NCBI GenBank assembly: GCA_019120375.1
Contig: DWVE01000073.1
Location: forward strand, 9,012 to 73,011
Length of the DNA: 64,000 nt
Direction of reading: 5' to 3'
Source of the DNA: Allofournierella_A excrementavium
Lineage (GTDB): Bacteria > Bacillota > Clostridia > Oscillospirales > Ruminococcaceae
In this document: in pieces, positions 50,957 through 59,347 of the stretch
Position numbering within the stretch: position 1 is the stretch's first letter
Layout of the letters: every line of letters begins with the position of its first letter
Program-made: the position numbers and the translations under genes
Notes under the pieces: model-generated
The model's database searches: none
The model's input: only the letters and a program-made list of their open reading frames with translations
Told to the model about the DNA's origin: nothing

Positions 50957-51666
50957 AGCGCCCCGCCCCCTTTCACTTCGCCGGTGATGCGCCCGTCCCG
51001 GATGGTGATGATGCGCCCGCACTCGGCGGCCAGCTCCCGGGAGTGGGTGATGAGCAGGATGGTCTTGCCCTGCTCTTTGTGCAGCTTGTGGAACAGGTCC
51101 ATCACCACCCGGCCGGTGGCGGAATCCAGCGCGCCGGTGGGCTCGTCCGCCAGCAGCACCGCCGGGTCGTTCGCCATTGCCCGGGCAATGGCCACCCGCT
51201 GCTTCTGCCCGCCGGAAAGCTCGTTGGGCTGGTGGTCCATCCGCTTTTCCATGCCCACCAGTTCCAGCAGCTCCTTGGCCCGGGCGGTGCGCTTTGCCGC
51301 GCCCACCCCGTTGTACAGCATGGGCAGCTCCACGTTTTTCAGCGCGCTGGTGCGGCCGATGAGGTTGAAGGTCTGGAACACGAACCCGATCTTGCGGCAG
51401 CGCAGGGCGGAGAGCTCGCCGTCCTTCGCGGCGGTCATGTCGATGCCGTCCAGCAGGTAGCTGCCCTGGGTGGGTTTGTCCAGCGCGCCCACGATGTTCA
51501 TCAGGGTGGACTTGCCGCTGCCGGACTCGCCCACGATCGCCACGAACTCGCCCTCGTTCACGTCCAGGTCGATGCCGTGCAGGATCTCCAGCTCGTTGGG
51601 CTGGCCGATGTAGAATCTCTTCACGATGCCCCTCAGCCGGATGATGGGCTGCTTTTCGCCGCTCAT
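50953..51666 (-). CDS. ABC transporter ATP-binding protein (MacB/LolD type)
   Basis: A 237-residue ATPase with Walker A GESGSGKST near 45, Q-loop FQTFNLIGR, signature LSGGQKQRVAIARA near 149, Walker B VLLADEPTGALDS near 170 and the H-loop His in LITHSRE. It powers the MacB-like permease. It overlaps the adaptor gene upstream by 4 bases (ATGA) and the permease gene downstream by 4 bases (GTGA). Confidence 0.97.
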   Translation of the reverse strand: MSGEKQPIIRLRGIVKRFYIGQPNELEILHGIDLDVNEGEFVAIVGESGSGKSTLMNIVGALDKPTQGSYLLDGIDMTAAKDGELSALRCRKIGFVFQTFNLIGRTSALKNVELPMLYNGVGAAKRTARAKELLELVGMEKRMDHQPNELSGGQKQRVAIARAMANDPAVLLADEPTGALDSATGRVVMDLFHKLHKEQGKTILLITHSRELAAECGRIITIRDGRITGEVKGGGAL

Positions 51667-52829
51667 TGCATCGCCTCCGGGTCGGCCAGGCTGCGCAGCT
51701 CCATGCCCTCGGTCAGGCCCTCGCCGCTCACCTCCACCGACAGGTCGGTCTCCATGCCGGTGGTCACCGGGACGGGGACAAAGGTCACATTGCCCTCTGC
51801 GTCGGTGGTTTTCTGGTAGACCACCGGCGCGCCGTTTTCGTCCACGCCCACCGCGTCCAGCGGCACGCTGAACACGCCCTTCTTCTCTTCCAGCAACACC
51901 TTGGCCTTGGCGGTCATGCCCAGCCGCAGCGCCCCGGTGGCGTCGTCCACCGAGACCTTCACCTCATAGCAGGCCTCGCCGTTTTCGCTCACGGAGGCCT
52001 TGGGGGCGATCCAGGCGACGGCCCCGTGGAACACATCCTTCGCGCCGGAGGTGAGGGTCACGCTCTGGCCCACCGCCAGTTGGTTGATGTCGTATTCCCG
52101 CACGGTGAGCAGCGCCTCCAGCGCGCTCTGGTCCTCGATGGTGGCGATGGCCCCCGCCGCGCCGCCCGCCACGGCCTTCACCTGGGTGACGATGCCGGAG
52201 CAGGGGGCGGTGACGGTGCACTGCTTTTTGGCGTTTTGCAGGGTCCCCAGCTGCTGCGCCGCCGCGCTGGGGGCGTCCGCCGCCGTCACCGCGTTCACCA
52301 GCACATCCTGGGCGTCCTCGATGGCCAGACTGTCCTGCCGGAGCTTTGCGTCCCGCTCGGCCTGGTCCCAGTCGGCGGTGGCCTCTTCGTCGATGGCCTT
52401 CTGGTTGCGCGCGTCCTCAAGGCGGCGCTGGGCCTGGGAAACGCTCAGCTCGTTCTGGCGCTGTTCCGCGGCCACCGCCTCCTGCTGGACCTTGATCCGG
52501 GCGTCCAGGTCGGTGGTGTCCAGCGTGGCGAGCACATCGCCCTCGGCCACCACGTCGCCCTCGCTCACCAGCACCTCGGCCACCGGGTAGGTCTGGGCCG
52601 CGGCCACCTCGGTCACCCGGGCGGACTGGATGCTCCCGCTCACGCTCAAAGTCCGGCGCAGGTCGCCCTTTTCCAGCGTGAAGGTCTGCACCTGCTGGGC
52701 CGCCGCCTTTTGCGCGGCCTGGGCCGCGCGGCTCATCCGCACCCAGCCGAACGCGCCCGCCGCCGCCAGCACCGCCAGCGCGATCAGCGCCTTTTTATGC
52801 CGGCCCAAAAATGATATGATCCTGCTCAT
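51663..52829 (-). CDS. MacA/HlyD-like membrane fusion protein
   Basis: A 388-residue adaptor. An N-terminal membrane helix (about 13-31) is followed by a biotinyl-lipoyl half with the SVSGSIQSARVTEVAAAQTYPVAEV region, a coiled-coil hairpin (about 105-185), the second lipoyl half (VTAPCSGIVTQVKAV near 195), and beta-barrel and proximal domains ending before the stop. It is the first gene of the macA-ATPase-macB operon, with AGAGGAG 10 bases before the ATG. In Gram-positives such adaptors extend to the cell wall. Confidence 0.94.
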   Translation of the reverse strand: MSRIISFLGRHKKALIALAVLAAAGAFGWVRMSRAAQAAQKAAAQQVQTFTLEKGDLRRTLSVSGSIQSARVTEVAAAQTYPVAEVLVSEGDVVAEGDVLATLDTTDLDARIKVQQEAVAAEQRQNELSVSQAQRRLEDARNQKAIDEEATADWDQAERDAKLRQDSLAIEDAQDVLVNAVTAADAPSAAAQQLGTLQNAKKQCTVTAPCSGIVTQVKAVAGGAAGAIATIEDQSALEALLTVREYDINQLAVGQSVTLTSGAKDVFHGAVAWIAPKASVSENGEACYEVKVSVDDATGALRLGMTAKAKVLLEEKKGVFSVPLDAVGVDENGAPVVYQKTTDAEGNVTFVPVPVTTGMETDLSVEVSGEGLTEGMELRSLADPEAMQ

Positions 52830-53083
52830 CCCTCATCGACTCCTCTTCGTTTTTCAAAACGCCGGGCAGAAAAACAGCCGCCCGTTTCTTCTTGTTCGTC
52901 GCCAGCGGGCAAACCGTTCACTGTTTTCGCCGGGCGTTTTCTGTTTCTGAACAAAAAGACGAGCCGCGGCCGGCGCTTTCTTCAAGGGAAGACGGATTTT
53001 TTTGCAAAAAAGCAGGGCCCGGTCTTTCCGGGCCCTGCGGGCTGTTTGGTTTTGTGCGGGGCGGCGGTCCTTCGCTGCCGTGC
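52830..53083. other. gap between MacA-like and L,D-transpeptidase genes
   Basis: Contains the terminator at 53006-53038 and the region upstream of the MacA-like start. No coding frame or recognisable element beyond these; no clear promoter hexamers for the efflux operon were found. Confidence 0.4.
53006..53038 (-). terminator. terminator of the L,D-transpeptidase gene
   Basis: 11-bp stem (53012-53022 with 53028-53038) with a T run on the minus strand. Confidence 0.8.
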
Positions 53084-53962
53084 TTACCCCCGTGTGCCCT
53101 CGATGGAGCTGTCATGGCTCCAGCCCTGCAGGTCGGTGGGGGTCAGGTTCTGGGTGAAGGCCTCGCTGTTCTTAAAGGCCTCCCAGTCAGTGGCCGCCGC
53201 CCGGCTGCGGATGGCGGTGCCGTCCAGATAGCTGTCGTCCCAGGGGTTGGCCGGGTCGGGGTCGGTGGGGTCCCAGCCGCGAAGCGTCTCGTCCGCCGGG
53301 TCGATGTACAGCGTCTCCGGCTTGCCCATGGGGCCGGGGTTCTCCGCGTCGTCATAGATGACCACCGGCGTGCCGATGGGGCAGTTTTCGTAGATCCAGC
53401 GCACGTCCGCCACCGCCAGCCGGATGCACCCCAGCGAGGCGGGGGTGCCCAGCTGGTTGAACTGGTCGTATTCCAGATCGTCCTTGTGCTGGGTGTAGTA
53501 GGGCACACTGTGGAAGAGATAGGGCCCGTCGATGCGGGTGGCGTACTGGCCGTAGCAGGGGCCGGAGAGCAGCCGCCAGTCGTAGTTCACCGGGGTGGAA
53601 AAGCTGCCGATGGGGGTGTCCTCGCCGCCGCTGCATACCATGGCCATGTAGGGCGCCGAGTAGCTGCCCGCGCCGTCGTCGGCATACACCGTCACGCAGC
53701 TGGCCGCCCGGTTCACGCAGATGAGGTAGGGAAAGCCCTCCTGCACCGCGAAGGAGAAGTTTTCAAAGCCCGGCTGGGCAGGCAGCCATTCCCGAAAGGC
53801 CGCGGCGGCCTCGGCCCAGGCGGCCTCCGGGTCCGGCGTGGCGGTGGGTTCGGGCACGGCGGTGGGCTCGGGCGTGGCGGCGGGCAGGGAGGGCGCCGCC
53901 GGCTGGCCGGCGCACCCCGCCAGCATCAAAAGGCAGACAAACAGCAAAAGCAGTCGTTTCAT
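53084..53962 (-). CDS. L,D-transpeptidase (YkuD) lipoprotein
   Basis: A 292-residue lipoprotein: lipobox MLAGC with Cys17, then a Pro/Thr/Glu linker with repeated PEPTA units. A YkuD catalytic domain (about 78-208) carries the His in LFHSVPYY near 151 and the SLGCIRL motif near 177 holding the catalytic Cys. Such enzymes form 3-3 peptidoglycan cross-links or attach proteins to the wall. The C-terminal 80 residues are Asp/Pro-rich and not part of the catalytic fold. Divergent from the pyr operon. Confidence 0.94.
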   Translation of the reverse strand: MKRLLLLFVCLLMLAGCAGQPAAPSLPAATPEPTAVPEPTATPDPEAAWAEAAAAFREWLPAQPGFENFSFAVQEGFPYLICVNRAASCVTVYADDGAGSYSAPYMAMVCSGGEDTPIGSFSTPVNYDWRLLSGPCYGQYATRIDGPYLFHSVPYYTQHKDDLEYDQFNQLGTPASLGCIRLAVADVRWIYENCPIGTPVVIYDDAENPGPMGKPETLYIDPADETLRGWDPTDPDPANPWDDSYLDGTAIRSRAAATDWEAFKNSEAFTQNLTPTDLQGWSHDSSIEGTRG

Positions 53963-54056
53963 CGCAAAAAGCTCCTCTCCGCGCCCGGGGGCCCCGGGCG
54001 CTGTTCACAGTGTAGCGCAAAGCGCCGCCCGGCGCAAGGGGCGGCGGCGGGCAGGC

Positions 54057-54085
54057 TTGACGCACAGTAAAAAGTATGCTATTAT
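54057..54085 (+). promoter_or_regulatory. promoter of the pyr operon
   Basis: TTGACG (5 of 6), 17-base spacer ending in TGC, and TATTAT (5 of 6). The start codon of pyrC is about 190 bases downstream, leaving a long leader. Confidence 0.7.
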
Positions 54086-54123
54086 TAAGCGATTTAACAC
54101 GCAGGGAAAGGGGCCGGCACGCA

Positions 54124-54195
54124 ATGACCCACCGATTTGCACAGCATTGGGTTTTTGGTTTGCGGGCCCGTGTTTTTTCTGCGTTTTTTCTTTGA
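54124..54195 (+). CDS. putative pyr leader peptide
   Basis: A 23-codon frame (MTHRFAQHWVFGL...FFL) with GAAAGGGG upstream. It is rich in Phe and aromatic residues because it is built from T runs (GGTTTTTGG, GTTTTTTC, GTTTTTTC). It stops one base before a terminator stem. Enterobacterial PyrL has the same properties: ribosomes following a polymerase that pauses in U runs at low UTP prevent the terminator from forming. Expression of the peptide itself is inference. Confidence 0.5.
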   Translation: MTHRFAQHWVFGLRARVFSAFFL

Positions 54196-54226
54196 CTTTT
54201 CCTTTTCGGGGGAAAAGTTTTTTTTT
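54196..54226 (+). terminator. pyr attenuator
   Basis: CTTTTCC (54196-54202) pairs with GGAAAAG (54211-54217), followed by nine T (54218-54226). An alternative 6-bp register is possible. It lies between the leader frame and pyrC, so it must be bypassed for expression. Confidence 0.75.
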
Positions 54227-54278
54227 ACCCAAAACCCGGCCCCTGCGGCCGCGGGATATGGAAAGGAGCGAACCGCGC

Positions 54279-55451
54279 ATGCTGCTGAAAAACGCCCGCC
54301 TTGCCTCGGGCCAGCCGGTGGACCTGCTGCTGAAAGACGGCCTCATCGCCGCCATGGGCCTGGACCTTGCCGCTGACGGCGAAGAGGTGCTGGACTGCGC
54401 CGGCCGCACGGTGCTGCCCGCCTTCGTGGACCTGCACTGCCACTGGCGCACCCCCGGCTTTGAGTACAAGGAGGACATCGCCACCGGCTCGGCTGCCGCC
54501 GCCGCGGGCGGCTACACCTTCGTGAACCTGATGCCCAACACAAAGCCCGTCTGCTCCTCGGCGGACATCGCCCACAGCGTGATGGCCGAGGCCGAGCGCA
54601 TCGGCCTGTGCGCCGCGAACCAGACGGTGAGCATCACCCAGAACTTCGACGGCCATACCCTGGACCACCTCAAGACCCTGCCGGAGGACCTGAAGTTCAT
54701 CACCGAGGACGGCAAGGGCGTGCAGTCCGGCAACGTGATGGCCAAAGCCTTCGCCATCGCCGCCCAGCGGGGCCTCACCGTTATGAGCCACGCCGAGGAC
54801 ATGGACATCTCCCCCTGGGACTACCGGCTGGCGGAGAACATCGAGACGGTGCGCAACCTGCACCTGAGCGAATACTACGGCACGCGGCTGCACATGTGCC
54901 ACGTGAGCACCAAAGAAGCGGTGGAGGCCATCGGCGCGGCCAAGTGGAAGGGCGTGCCGGTCACCTGCGAGGTCACCCCCCACCACCTGTGGTTCACGGA
55001 CACCGACTACCGGGTGAACCCGCCCATCCGCAAGGCCGAGGACGTGGACGCCCTCATCGAGGCCATCCGCCTCGGGGTGGTGGACGCCATCGCCACCGAC
55101 CACGCCCCCCACACCGACGAGGAAAAGGCCGCCGGGGCCGCGGGCATGGTGGGGCTGGAGACCGCCTTCGGCGTGTGCTACACCAAACTCTGCAAAGAGA
55201 AGGGCCTGCCCCTGGCCCGGCTGGCGGAGCTGATGAGCACCGCCCCCGCCGAGATCCTGGGCCTTGCCGGCCACGGCCGGGTGCTGCCCGGCTATGCGGC
55301 GGACCTGGCCCTGGTGGAGCTGGACACCCCCTACACCGTGGACAAAAACGCCCTCCACTCCAAGAGCCACAACTGCCCCTACGACGGCGCGCAGCTCTTC
55401 GGCCGGGTGGACCTGACCATCAAAGGCGGCAAAGTCACCTGGAAACGGTGA
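54279..55451 (+). CDS. pyrC: dihydroorotase
   Basis: Zinc enzyme of de novo pyrimidine synthesis that closes carbamoyl-aspartate to dihydroorotate. It has 390 residues. VDLHCHWRTPGFEYKEDI near 47-64 carries the HxH metal pair. Other ligands lie in VMSHAEDMD near 173 and MCHVSTKEA near 205, and Asp in IATDHAPHTDEEK near 275. I start at the ATG at 54279 with AAAGGAG before it; an in-frame ATG seven codons earlier has no ribosome site. First gene of the operon; pyrB and carAB are not in the window. Confidence 0.93.
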   Translation: MLLKNARLASGQPVDLLLKDGLIAAMGLDLAADGEEVLDCAGRTVLPAFVDLHCHWRTPGFEYKEDIATGSAAAAAGGYTFVNLMPNTKPVCSSADIAHSVMAEAERIGLCAANQTVSITQNFDGHTLDHLKTLPEDLKFITEDGKGVQSGNVMAKAFAIAAQRGLTVMSHAEDMDISPWDYRLAENIETVRNLHLSEYYGTRLHMCHVSTKEAVEAIGAAKWKGVPVTCEVTPHHLWFTDTDYRVNPPIRKAEDVDALIEAIRLGVVDAIATDHAPHTDEEKAAGAAGMVGLETAFGVCYTKLCKEKGLPLARLAELMSTAPAEILGLAGHGRVLPGYAADLALVELDTPYTVDKNALHSKSHNCPYDGAQLFGRVDLTIKGGKVTWKR

Positions 55452-55507
55452 ATACAAAGCGTTATATTCAATTCACATAATACAATTATTAAAAGGAGCG
55501 GAACATT

Positions 55508-56380
55508 ATGATGACCAACATGGACAAGCTGTACGAGGCAGTGGCCGCCCGCGGCCCGGTGTGCGTGGGCCTGGACACCGACTTTTCCTACCTGCCGGAG
55601 GGCTTTGCCAAGGCGGAGCTGACCGCCGGCGAGAACATCGTGCGGTTCAACAAGGCCGTTGTGGACGCCACCAAGGACGTGGCGGGCTGCTTCAAGGTGC
55701 AGATCGCCTACTATGAGAGCTTAGGGCTGGACGGCATCCGCGCCTACAAGGAGACCCTGGACTACGTGAAGGCCGCCGGCATGCCGGTCATCGCGGACAT
55801 CAAGCGGGGCGACATCGCCAAGACCGCCGAGATGTACGCCAAGGCCCACTTCGAGGGCGACTTTGAGGCCGACTTCATCACCCTGGCCCCCTACATGGGC
55901 CTGGATTCCATCCGCCCCTACCTGCCCTACGTCACCGGCGCGGGCAAGGGCCTGTTCGTGCTGGTGCGCACCTCCAACCCCGGCGCGAAGGACTTTGAGT
56001 ACGAAAAGCTGGCCGACGGCCGCCACGTCTACGACATGGTGGGCGACAAGCTCCATGAGCTGGGCGGCGAGTGCATGGGCGAGAAGGGCTATTCCAGCCT
56101 GGGCCTCGTCATCGGCGGCACCCACATCGAGGAGGCGGCGGAAATTCGCGCCCGCTATGAGGACAGCTTCTTCCTCATCCCCGGCTACGGCGCCCAGGGC
56201 GGCACTGCCGACGACATCGCCCGCTATCTGGACAAGCACAGCAACGGCGGCGTGGTGAACTCCAGCCGCGCGGTGCTGCTGGCCTACAAGAAGCAGCCCG
56301 GCGTGGCCTTCGACGAGGCGGCCCGGAATGAGTGCATCAAGATGAAGGAGGCCATTGCCCATGCCTGCAACAGCCTGTGA
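55508..56380 (+). CDS. pyrF: orotidine-5'-phosphate decarboxylase (type 2)
   Basis: Last enzyme of UMP synthesis, 290 residues, the size of the longer type 2 group. FNKAVVDATKD near 39, the catalytic Lys/Asp block PVIADIKRGDIAKTA near 97-111, and LIPGYGAQGGTADD near 226 for phosphate binding. AAAAGGAGCGG precedes the ATG; a second ATG follows directly. pyrK begins inside its last 20 bases. Confidence 0.96.
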   Translation: MMTNMDKLYEAVAARGPVCVGLDTDFSYLPEGFAKAELTAGENIVRFNKAVVDATKDVAGCFKVQIAYYESLGLDGIRAYKETLDYVKAAGMPVIADIKRGDIAKTAEMYAKAHFEGDFEADFITLAPYMGLDSIRPYLPYVTGAGKGLFVLVRTSNPGAKDFEYEKLADGRHVYDMVGDKLHELGGECMGEKGYSSLGLVIGGTHIEEAAEIRARYEDSFFLIPGYGAQGGTADDIARYLDKHSNGGVVNSSRAVLLAYKKQPGVAFDEAARNECIKMKEAIAHACNSL

Positions 56381-57125
56381 GGTGAAGGTGCTGGCGCACA
56401 CGGTCGTTGCGCCGAACATCCGCCTTCTGGCGGTGGCGTGGCCCCGGGCGGACAAAGCTCCCCACGCCGGGCAGTTCTTCATGCTGCGCTGCTGGCCGGA
56501 CACGGCGGCTCCCCTTTTGAGCCGCCCCATCAGCGTCCACAGCTGGGACGCGGCCACCGGCACGCTGGAATTCCTCTACGAGGTGCGGGGCCAGGGCACC
56601 CGCCTGCTGGCGGCTCTGCTGCCCGGCGACACCCTGCTGCTCACCGGCCCTTCCGGCAACGGCTTTGACGTGACCGCCGCCGAAGGCAAAATTGCAGTGG
56701 TGGGCGGCGGCATCGGCACCGCGCCCCTCTACCAGCTGGTGAAGGAGCTGGCCGCCGCGGGCAAAAAGCCGGACCTTTACACCGGCTTCCGGGACGAGCC
56801 CTACGGCCTGGAGCGCTTTACGCCCCTCTGCGGCCGGGTGCACGTTGCCACCGACAGCGGCAAGGTGGGCTACCACGGCCTGGTCACCGGCATCCTCCAC
56901 CCGGAGGAGTACGACCTGGTGCTCTGCTGCGGCCCCGAACCCATGATGAAGGCGGTGGCCGCCAAGTGCGAGGCGGCGGGCGTGAAGTGCCTTGTCAGCC
57001 TTGAAAAGAAGATGGCCTGCGGCGTGGGCGCCTGCCTCGGCTGCACCTGCCACACCACGGAAGGGGCCAAGAGCGTGTGCAAGCACGGCCCTGTGTTCGA
57101 TTCGAAGGAGGTGTTCGGCCAGTGA
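56361..57125 (+). CDS. pyrK: dihydroorotate dehydrogenase electron-transfer subunit
   Basis: A 254-residue iron-sulfur flavoprotein. An FAD-binding domain near 1-100 (RPISVHSWD) comes first, then an NAD-binding domain with VGGGIGTAPLYQL, then a 2Fe-2S cluster site with Cys in MACGVGACLGCTC and KHGPVF after a further Cys. It pairs with PyrD in the NAD-dependent type 1B enzyme. The ATG at 56361 follows AAGGAGG and overlaps pyrF by 20 bases; its stop overlaps the pyrD GTG. Confidence 0.95.
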   Translation: MPATACEVKVLAHTVVAPNIRLLAVAWPRADKAPHAGQFFMLRCWPDTAAPLLSRPISVHSWDAATGTLEFLYEVRGQGTRLLAALLPGDTLLLTGPSGNGFDVTAAEGKIAVVGGGIGTAPLYQLVKELAAAGKKPDLYTGFRDEPYGLERFTPLCGRVHVATDSGKVGYHGLVTGILHPEEYDLVLCCGPEPMMKAVAAKCEAAGVKCLVSLEKKMACGVGACLGCTCHTTEGAKSVCKHGPVFDSKEVFGQ

Positions 57126-58030
57126 GCGACCTGCATGTGGACTTTCTGGGCAAGCGGCTGGCCGGGCCGGTCATCCCGGCCTCCGGCACCTTCGGCTTCG
57201 GCGAGGAATACGCCGACATGTACGATCTGAGCGTCCTGGGCGGCATCTGCTCCAAGGGCCTCACCCTGAACGGCAAGTACGGCAACGAGGGCGAGCGCCT
57301 CTATGAGACCCCGGCGGGCCTCATCAACTCCATCGGCCTGCAGAACCCCGGCGTGCGCCACTTCATCGCGGAGGAGCTGCCCCGGATGCTGACCCTGGGC
57401 ACCGCGGTGTTCGCGAACCTGGGCGGCAGCTGCATCGAGGACTACGAGGAAGGCGCGCAGCTGCTCAGCGAGACCGCCGTGGACTTCATCGAGCTGAACA
57501 TCAGCTGCCCCAACGTCAAACAGGGCGGCATCGCCTACGGCATCCGGCCAGACAGCGCCAAAGAGGTGGTCAGCCGGGTGAAGGCGGTGTGCAAAAAGCC
57601 CCTGGTGGTGAAACTCAGCCCCCAGGCGGAGGACATCGCCCGCATGGCCGAAGCCTGCGTGGAGGCCGGCGCGGACGCGCTGAGCCTGGTGAACACCTTC
57701 CAGGCCTGCGCCATCGACATCGAGCGCCGCAAGCCGGTGTTCAACAATCTCTTCGCCGGCCTCAGCGGCCCCGCCGTCAAACCCATCGCCCTGCGCATGG
57801 TGTGGCAGGCGGTGGGCGCGGTGGATGTGCCGGTCATCGGTCTGGGCGGCATCACCACCGGCGCGGACGCGCTGGAATTCATCATGGCCGGCGCCGCCGC
57901 CGTGCAGGTGGGCACCGCCAACTTCATGGACCCCCGGGCCGGCGGGCGCATCACCGCCGAGATCGGCCAGTGGATGGACCGCCACGGGGTGAAAAACCTG
58001 GACGAGATCCGCGGCTGTGCCCGCGGCTGA
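57122..58030 (+). CDS. pyrD: dihydroorotate dehydrogenase catalytic subunit (type 1B)
   Basis: FMN enzyme that oxidises dihydroorotate to orotate, 302 residues. The N-terminal LAGPVIPASGTFGFGEEY is typical. The catalytic Cys is in LNISCPNVKQGG near 130. FMN/substrate contacts follow in VKLSPQAEDI and in IGLGGITTGADALEFIMAGA near 239-258. The GTG start at 57122 overlaps the pyrK stop (GTGA) and has AAGGAGGTG upstream within pyrK. Confidence 0.95.
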   Translation: MSDLHVDFLGKRLAGPVIPASGTFGFGEEYADMYDLSVLGGICSKGLTLNGKYGNEGERLYETPAGLINSIGLQNPGVRHFIAEELPRMLTLGTAVFANLGGSCIEDYEEGAQLLSETAVDFIELNISCPNVKQGGIAYGIRPDSAKEVVSRVKAVCKKPLVVKLSPQAEDIARMAEACVEAGADALSLVNTFQACAIDIERRKPVFNNLFAGLSGPAVKPIALRMVWQAVGAVDVPVIGLGGITTGADALEFIMAGAAAVQVGTANFMDPRAGGRITAEIGQWMDRHGVKNLDEIRGCARG

Positions 58031-58063
58031 AACCTGAAAACAACACAAAGGAGAACGACAACC

Positions 58064-58657
58064 ATGAGCAACGCAGTGGAAATTCTGAAAGAGTGCGAGG
58101 CCTTTCTGGAAGGCCATTTCCTGCTGAGCAGCGGCCGCCATTCCAGCGCCTACTGCCAGATGGCCTACCTGCAGCAGTACCCCGACAAGTGCGCCCAGGT
58201 GATGGCTCCCGTGGCGGAAAAACTGAAGGAGCTGAACGTGGACGTGGTGGTGGGCCCCGCCATGGGCGGCATCGTCTACGCCTACGAGCTGGGCCGCCAG
58301 CTGGGCAAGCGGGCCATCTTCACCGAGCGGGTGGACAACGTGATGACCCTGAAGCGCTTTTCCATCAAGCCTGGCGAGCGCTGCATCATCGCCGAGGACG
58401 TGGTGACCACCGGCATCTCCAGCCTGGAGACCAAGCGGGTCATCGAGGAAGCCGGCGGCGTGTGCCTGGGCATCGCCTGCGTGGTGGACCGCACCAAGGC
58501 GGACGCGCCCAGCCCCATCCCCATCGTGGCCAGCGCCGCCAAGCTGGACCTGCCCAACTATCTGCCTGAGGAGTGCCCCATCTGCGCCGAGGGCAAGCTG
58601 CCCCTGGTGCATCTGGGGAGCCGCAAGATGAAAGAGCAGGCCAAGCAGACCCTGTGA
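58064..58657 (+). CDS. pyrE: orotate phosphoribosyltransferase
   Basis: Joins orotate to PRPP to give OMP. It has 197 residues. The PRPP-binding signature CIIAEDVVTTGIS is near 109-121, and the substrate loop FTERVDNVMTLKRF lies near 86-99. AAAGGAGAACG precedes the ATG. The C-terminal CPICAEGKLPLVHLGSR looks like a tail common to Clostridia members. It is the last pyrimidine gene in the operon. Confidence 0.95.
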   Translation: MSNAVEILKECEAFLEGHFLLSSGRHSSAYCQMAYLQQYPDKCAQVMAPVAEKLKELNVDVVVGPAMGGIVYAYELGRQLGKRAIFTERVDNVMTLKRFSIKPGERCIIAEDVVTTGISSLETKRVIEEAGGVCLGIACVVDRTKADAPSPIPIVASAAKLDLPNYLPEECPICAEGKLPLVHLGSRKMKEQAKQTL

Positions 58658-59217
58658 GGGGCGAAGCGAAGCGGCGGGGTCCCCTTGGCAGGTTCTGGGG
58701 GCACCTGACCACCATCACCTATCACAAGTGGCTGGTGTTCTGTTACTGCCGGCGGCTGGGCCTTGTGCGCCAGGGCCTCTGCCATGACCTCTCCAAATAC
58801 AGCCCGGCGGAGTTCTGGGTGGGCGTGAAGTACTTTCAGGGCGACCGCAGCCCCAACGACGCCCAGCGCAAAGCCGAGGGCTGCAGCACCGCCTGGCTGC
58901 ACCACAAGGGCCGCAACCGCCACCATCTGGAATACTGGATCGACTACGACCCGGCGGGCACCGGAAAACTCATCGGCAACGAGATGCCGGTGAAGTGTGT
59001 GGCGGAGATGCTTTGCGACCGGCTGGCCGCCAGCCGGGTGTATCTGAAGGAGGACTACACCGCCGCCTCCGCCTGGGAGTACTACCAGCGCGGGCGGGAC
59101 CACTACATCCTCCATCCGAACACCCGCGCCCTGCTGGAAAAGATGCTGCTTTTGGTGCGGGACGAAGGCGAGGACAAAGCCCTTGCCATCATCCGCCGGG
59201 AGATACTGCGCCGCTGA
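58654..59217 (+). CDS. DUF5662 family protein
   Basis: A 187-residue protein recognised by TYHKWLVFCYCRRLGLVRQGLCHDLSKYSP near its start (split here: HKWLVFCYC, then GLCHDLSKYSP) and later HHKGRNRHHLEYW with a row of His. The HD-like metal pattern suggests a phosphohydrolase-type fold, but no activity is known to me. The start is taken as the GTG at 58654 overlapping the pyrE stop by 4 bases, although no ribosome site is evident; a TTG at 58684 is an alternative. Position in the pyr transcript could mean a nucleotide link, or simple read-through. Confidence 0.82.
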   Translation: MRGEAKRRGPLGRFWGHLTTITYHKWLVFCYCRRLGLVRQGLCHDLSKYSPAEFWVGVKYFQGDRSPNDAQRKAEGCSTAWLHHKGRNRHHLEYWIDYDPAGTGKLIGNEMPVKCVAEMLCDRLAASRVYLKEDYTAASAWEYYQRGRDHYILHPNTRALLEKMLLLVRDEGEDKALAIIRREILRR

Positions 59218-59261
59218 TTTTTTGAGGGCGGAAACGCTGCCCGGCACAGGGCATACGGCTC

Positions 59262-59325
59262 AAAACAAAAAGGCCCGGGACCCCGTTGAGCGGTCAACGC
59301 TCGTTGGGGTCCCGGGTCTTGTTTT
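59262..59325. terminator. long bidirectional hairpin
   Basis: Imperfect stem of about 20 pairs around GGCCCGGGACCCC and its complement, with A-rich and T-rich ends. Separates the pyr transcript from the convergent peptidase gene. Confidence 0.75.
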
Positions 59326-59347
59326 GTCGGTTTGACAGCCGCCGCGC

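Larger units (their letters stand above)
53963..54278 (+). promoter_or_regulatory. pyr operon control region and leader
   Basis: Holds a good promoter (TTGACG 54057-54062, 17 bases, TATTAT 54080-54085), a possible 23-codon leader peptide gene (54124-54195), several T runs inside it, and an intrinsic terminator (54196-54226) before pyrC. This is the layout of the UTP-sensing attenuator of enterobacterial pyrBI. I see no PyrR-binding loop. Confidence 0.65.

Noticed and set aside
53963..54278. PyrR-binding attenuator before pyrC
   Set aside because: No CCAGAGAGG-type loop was found; the T-rich leader frame plus terminator explains the region better.
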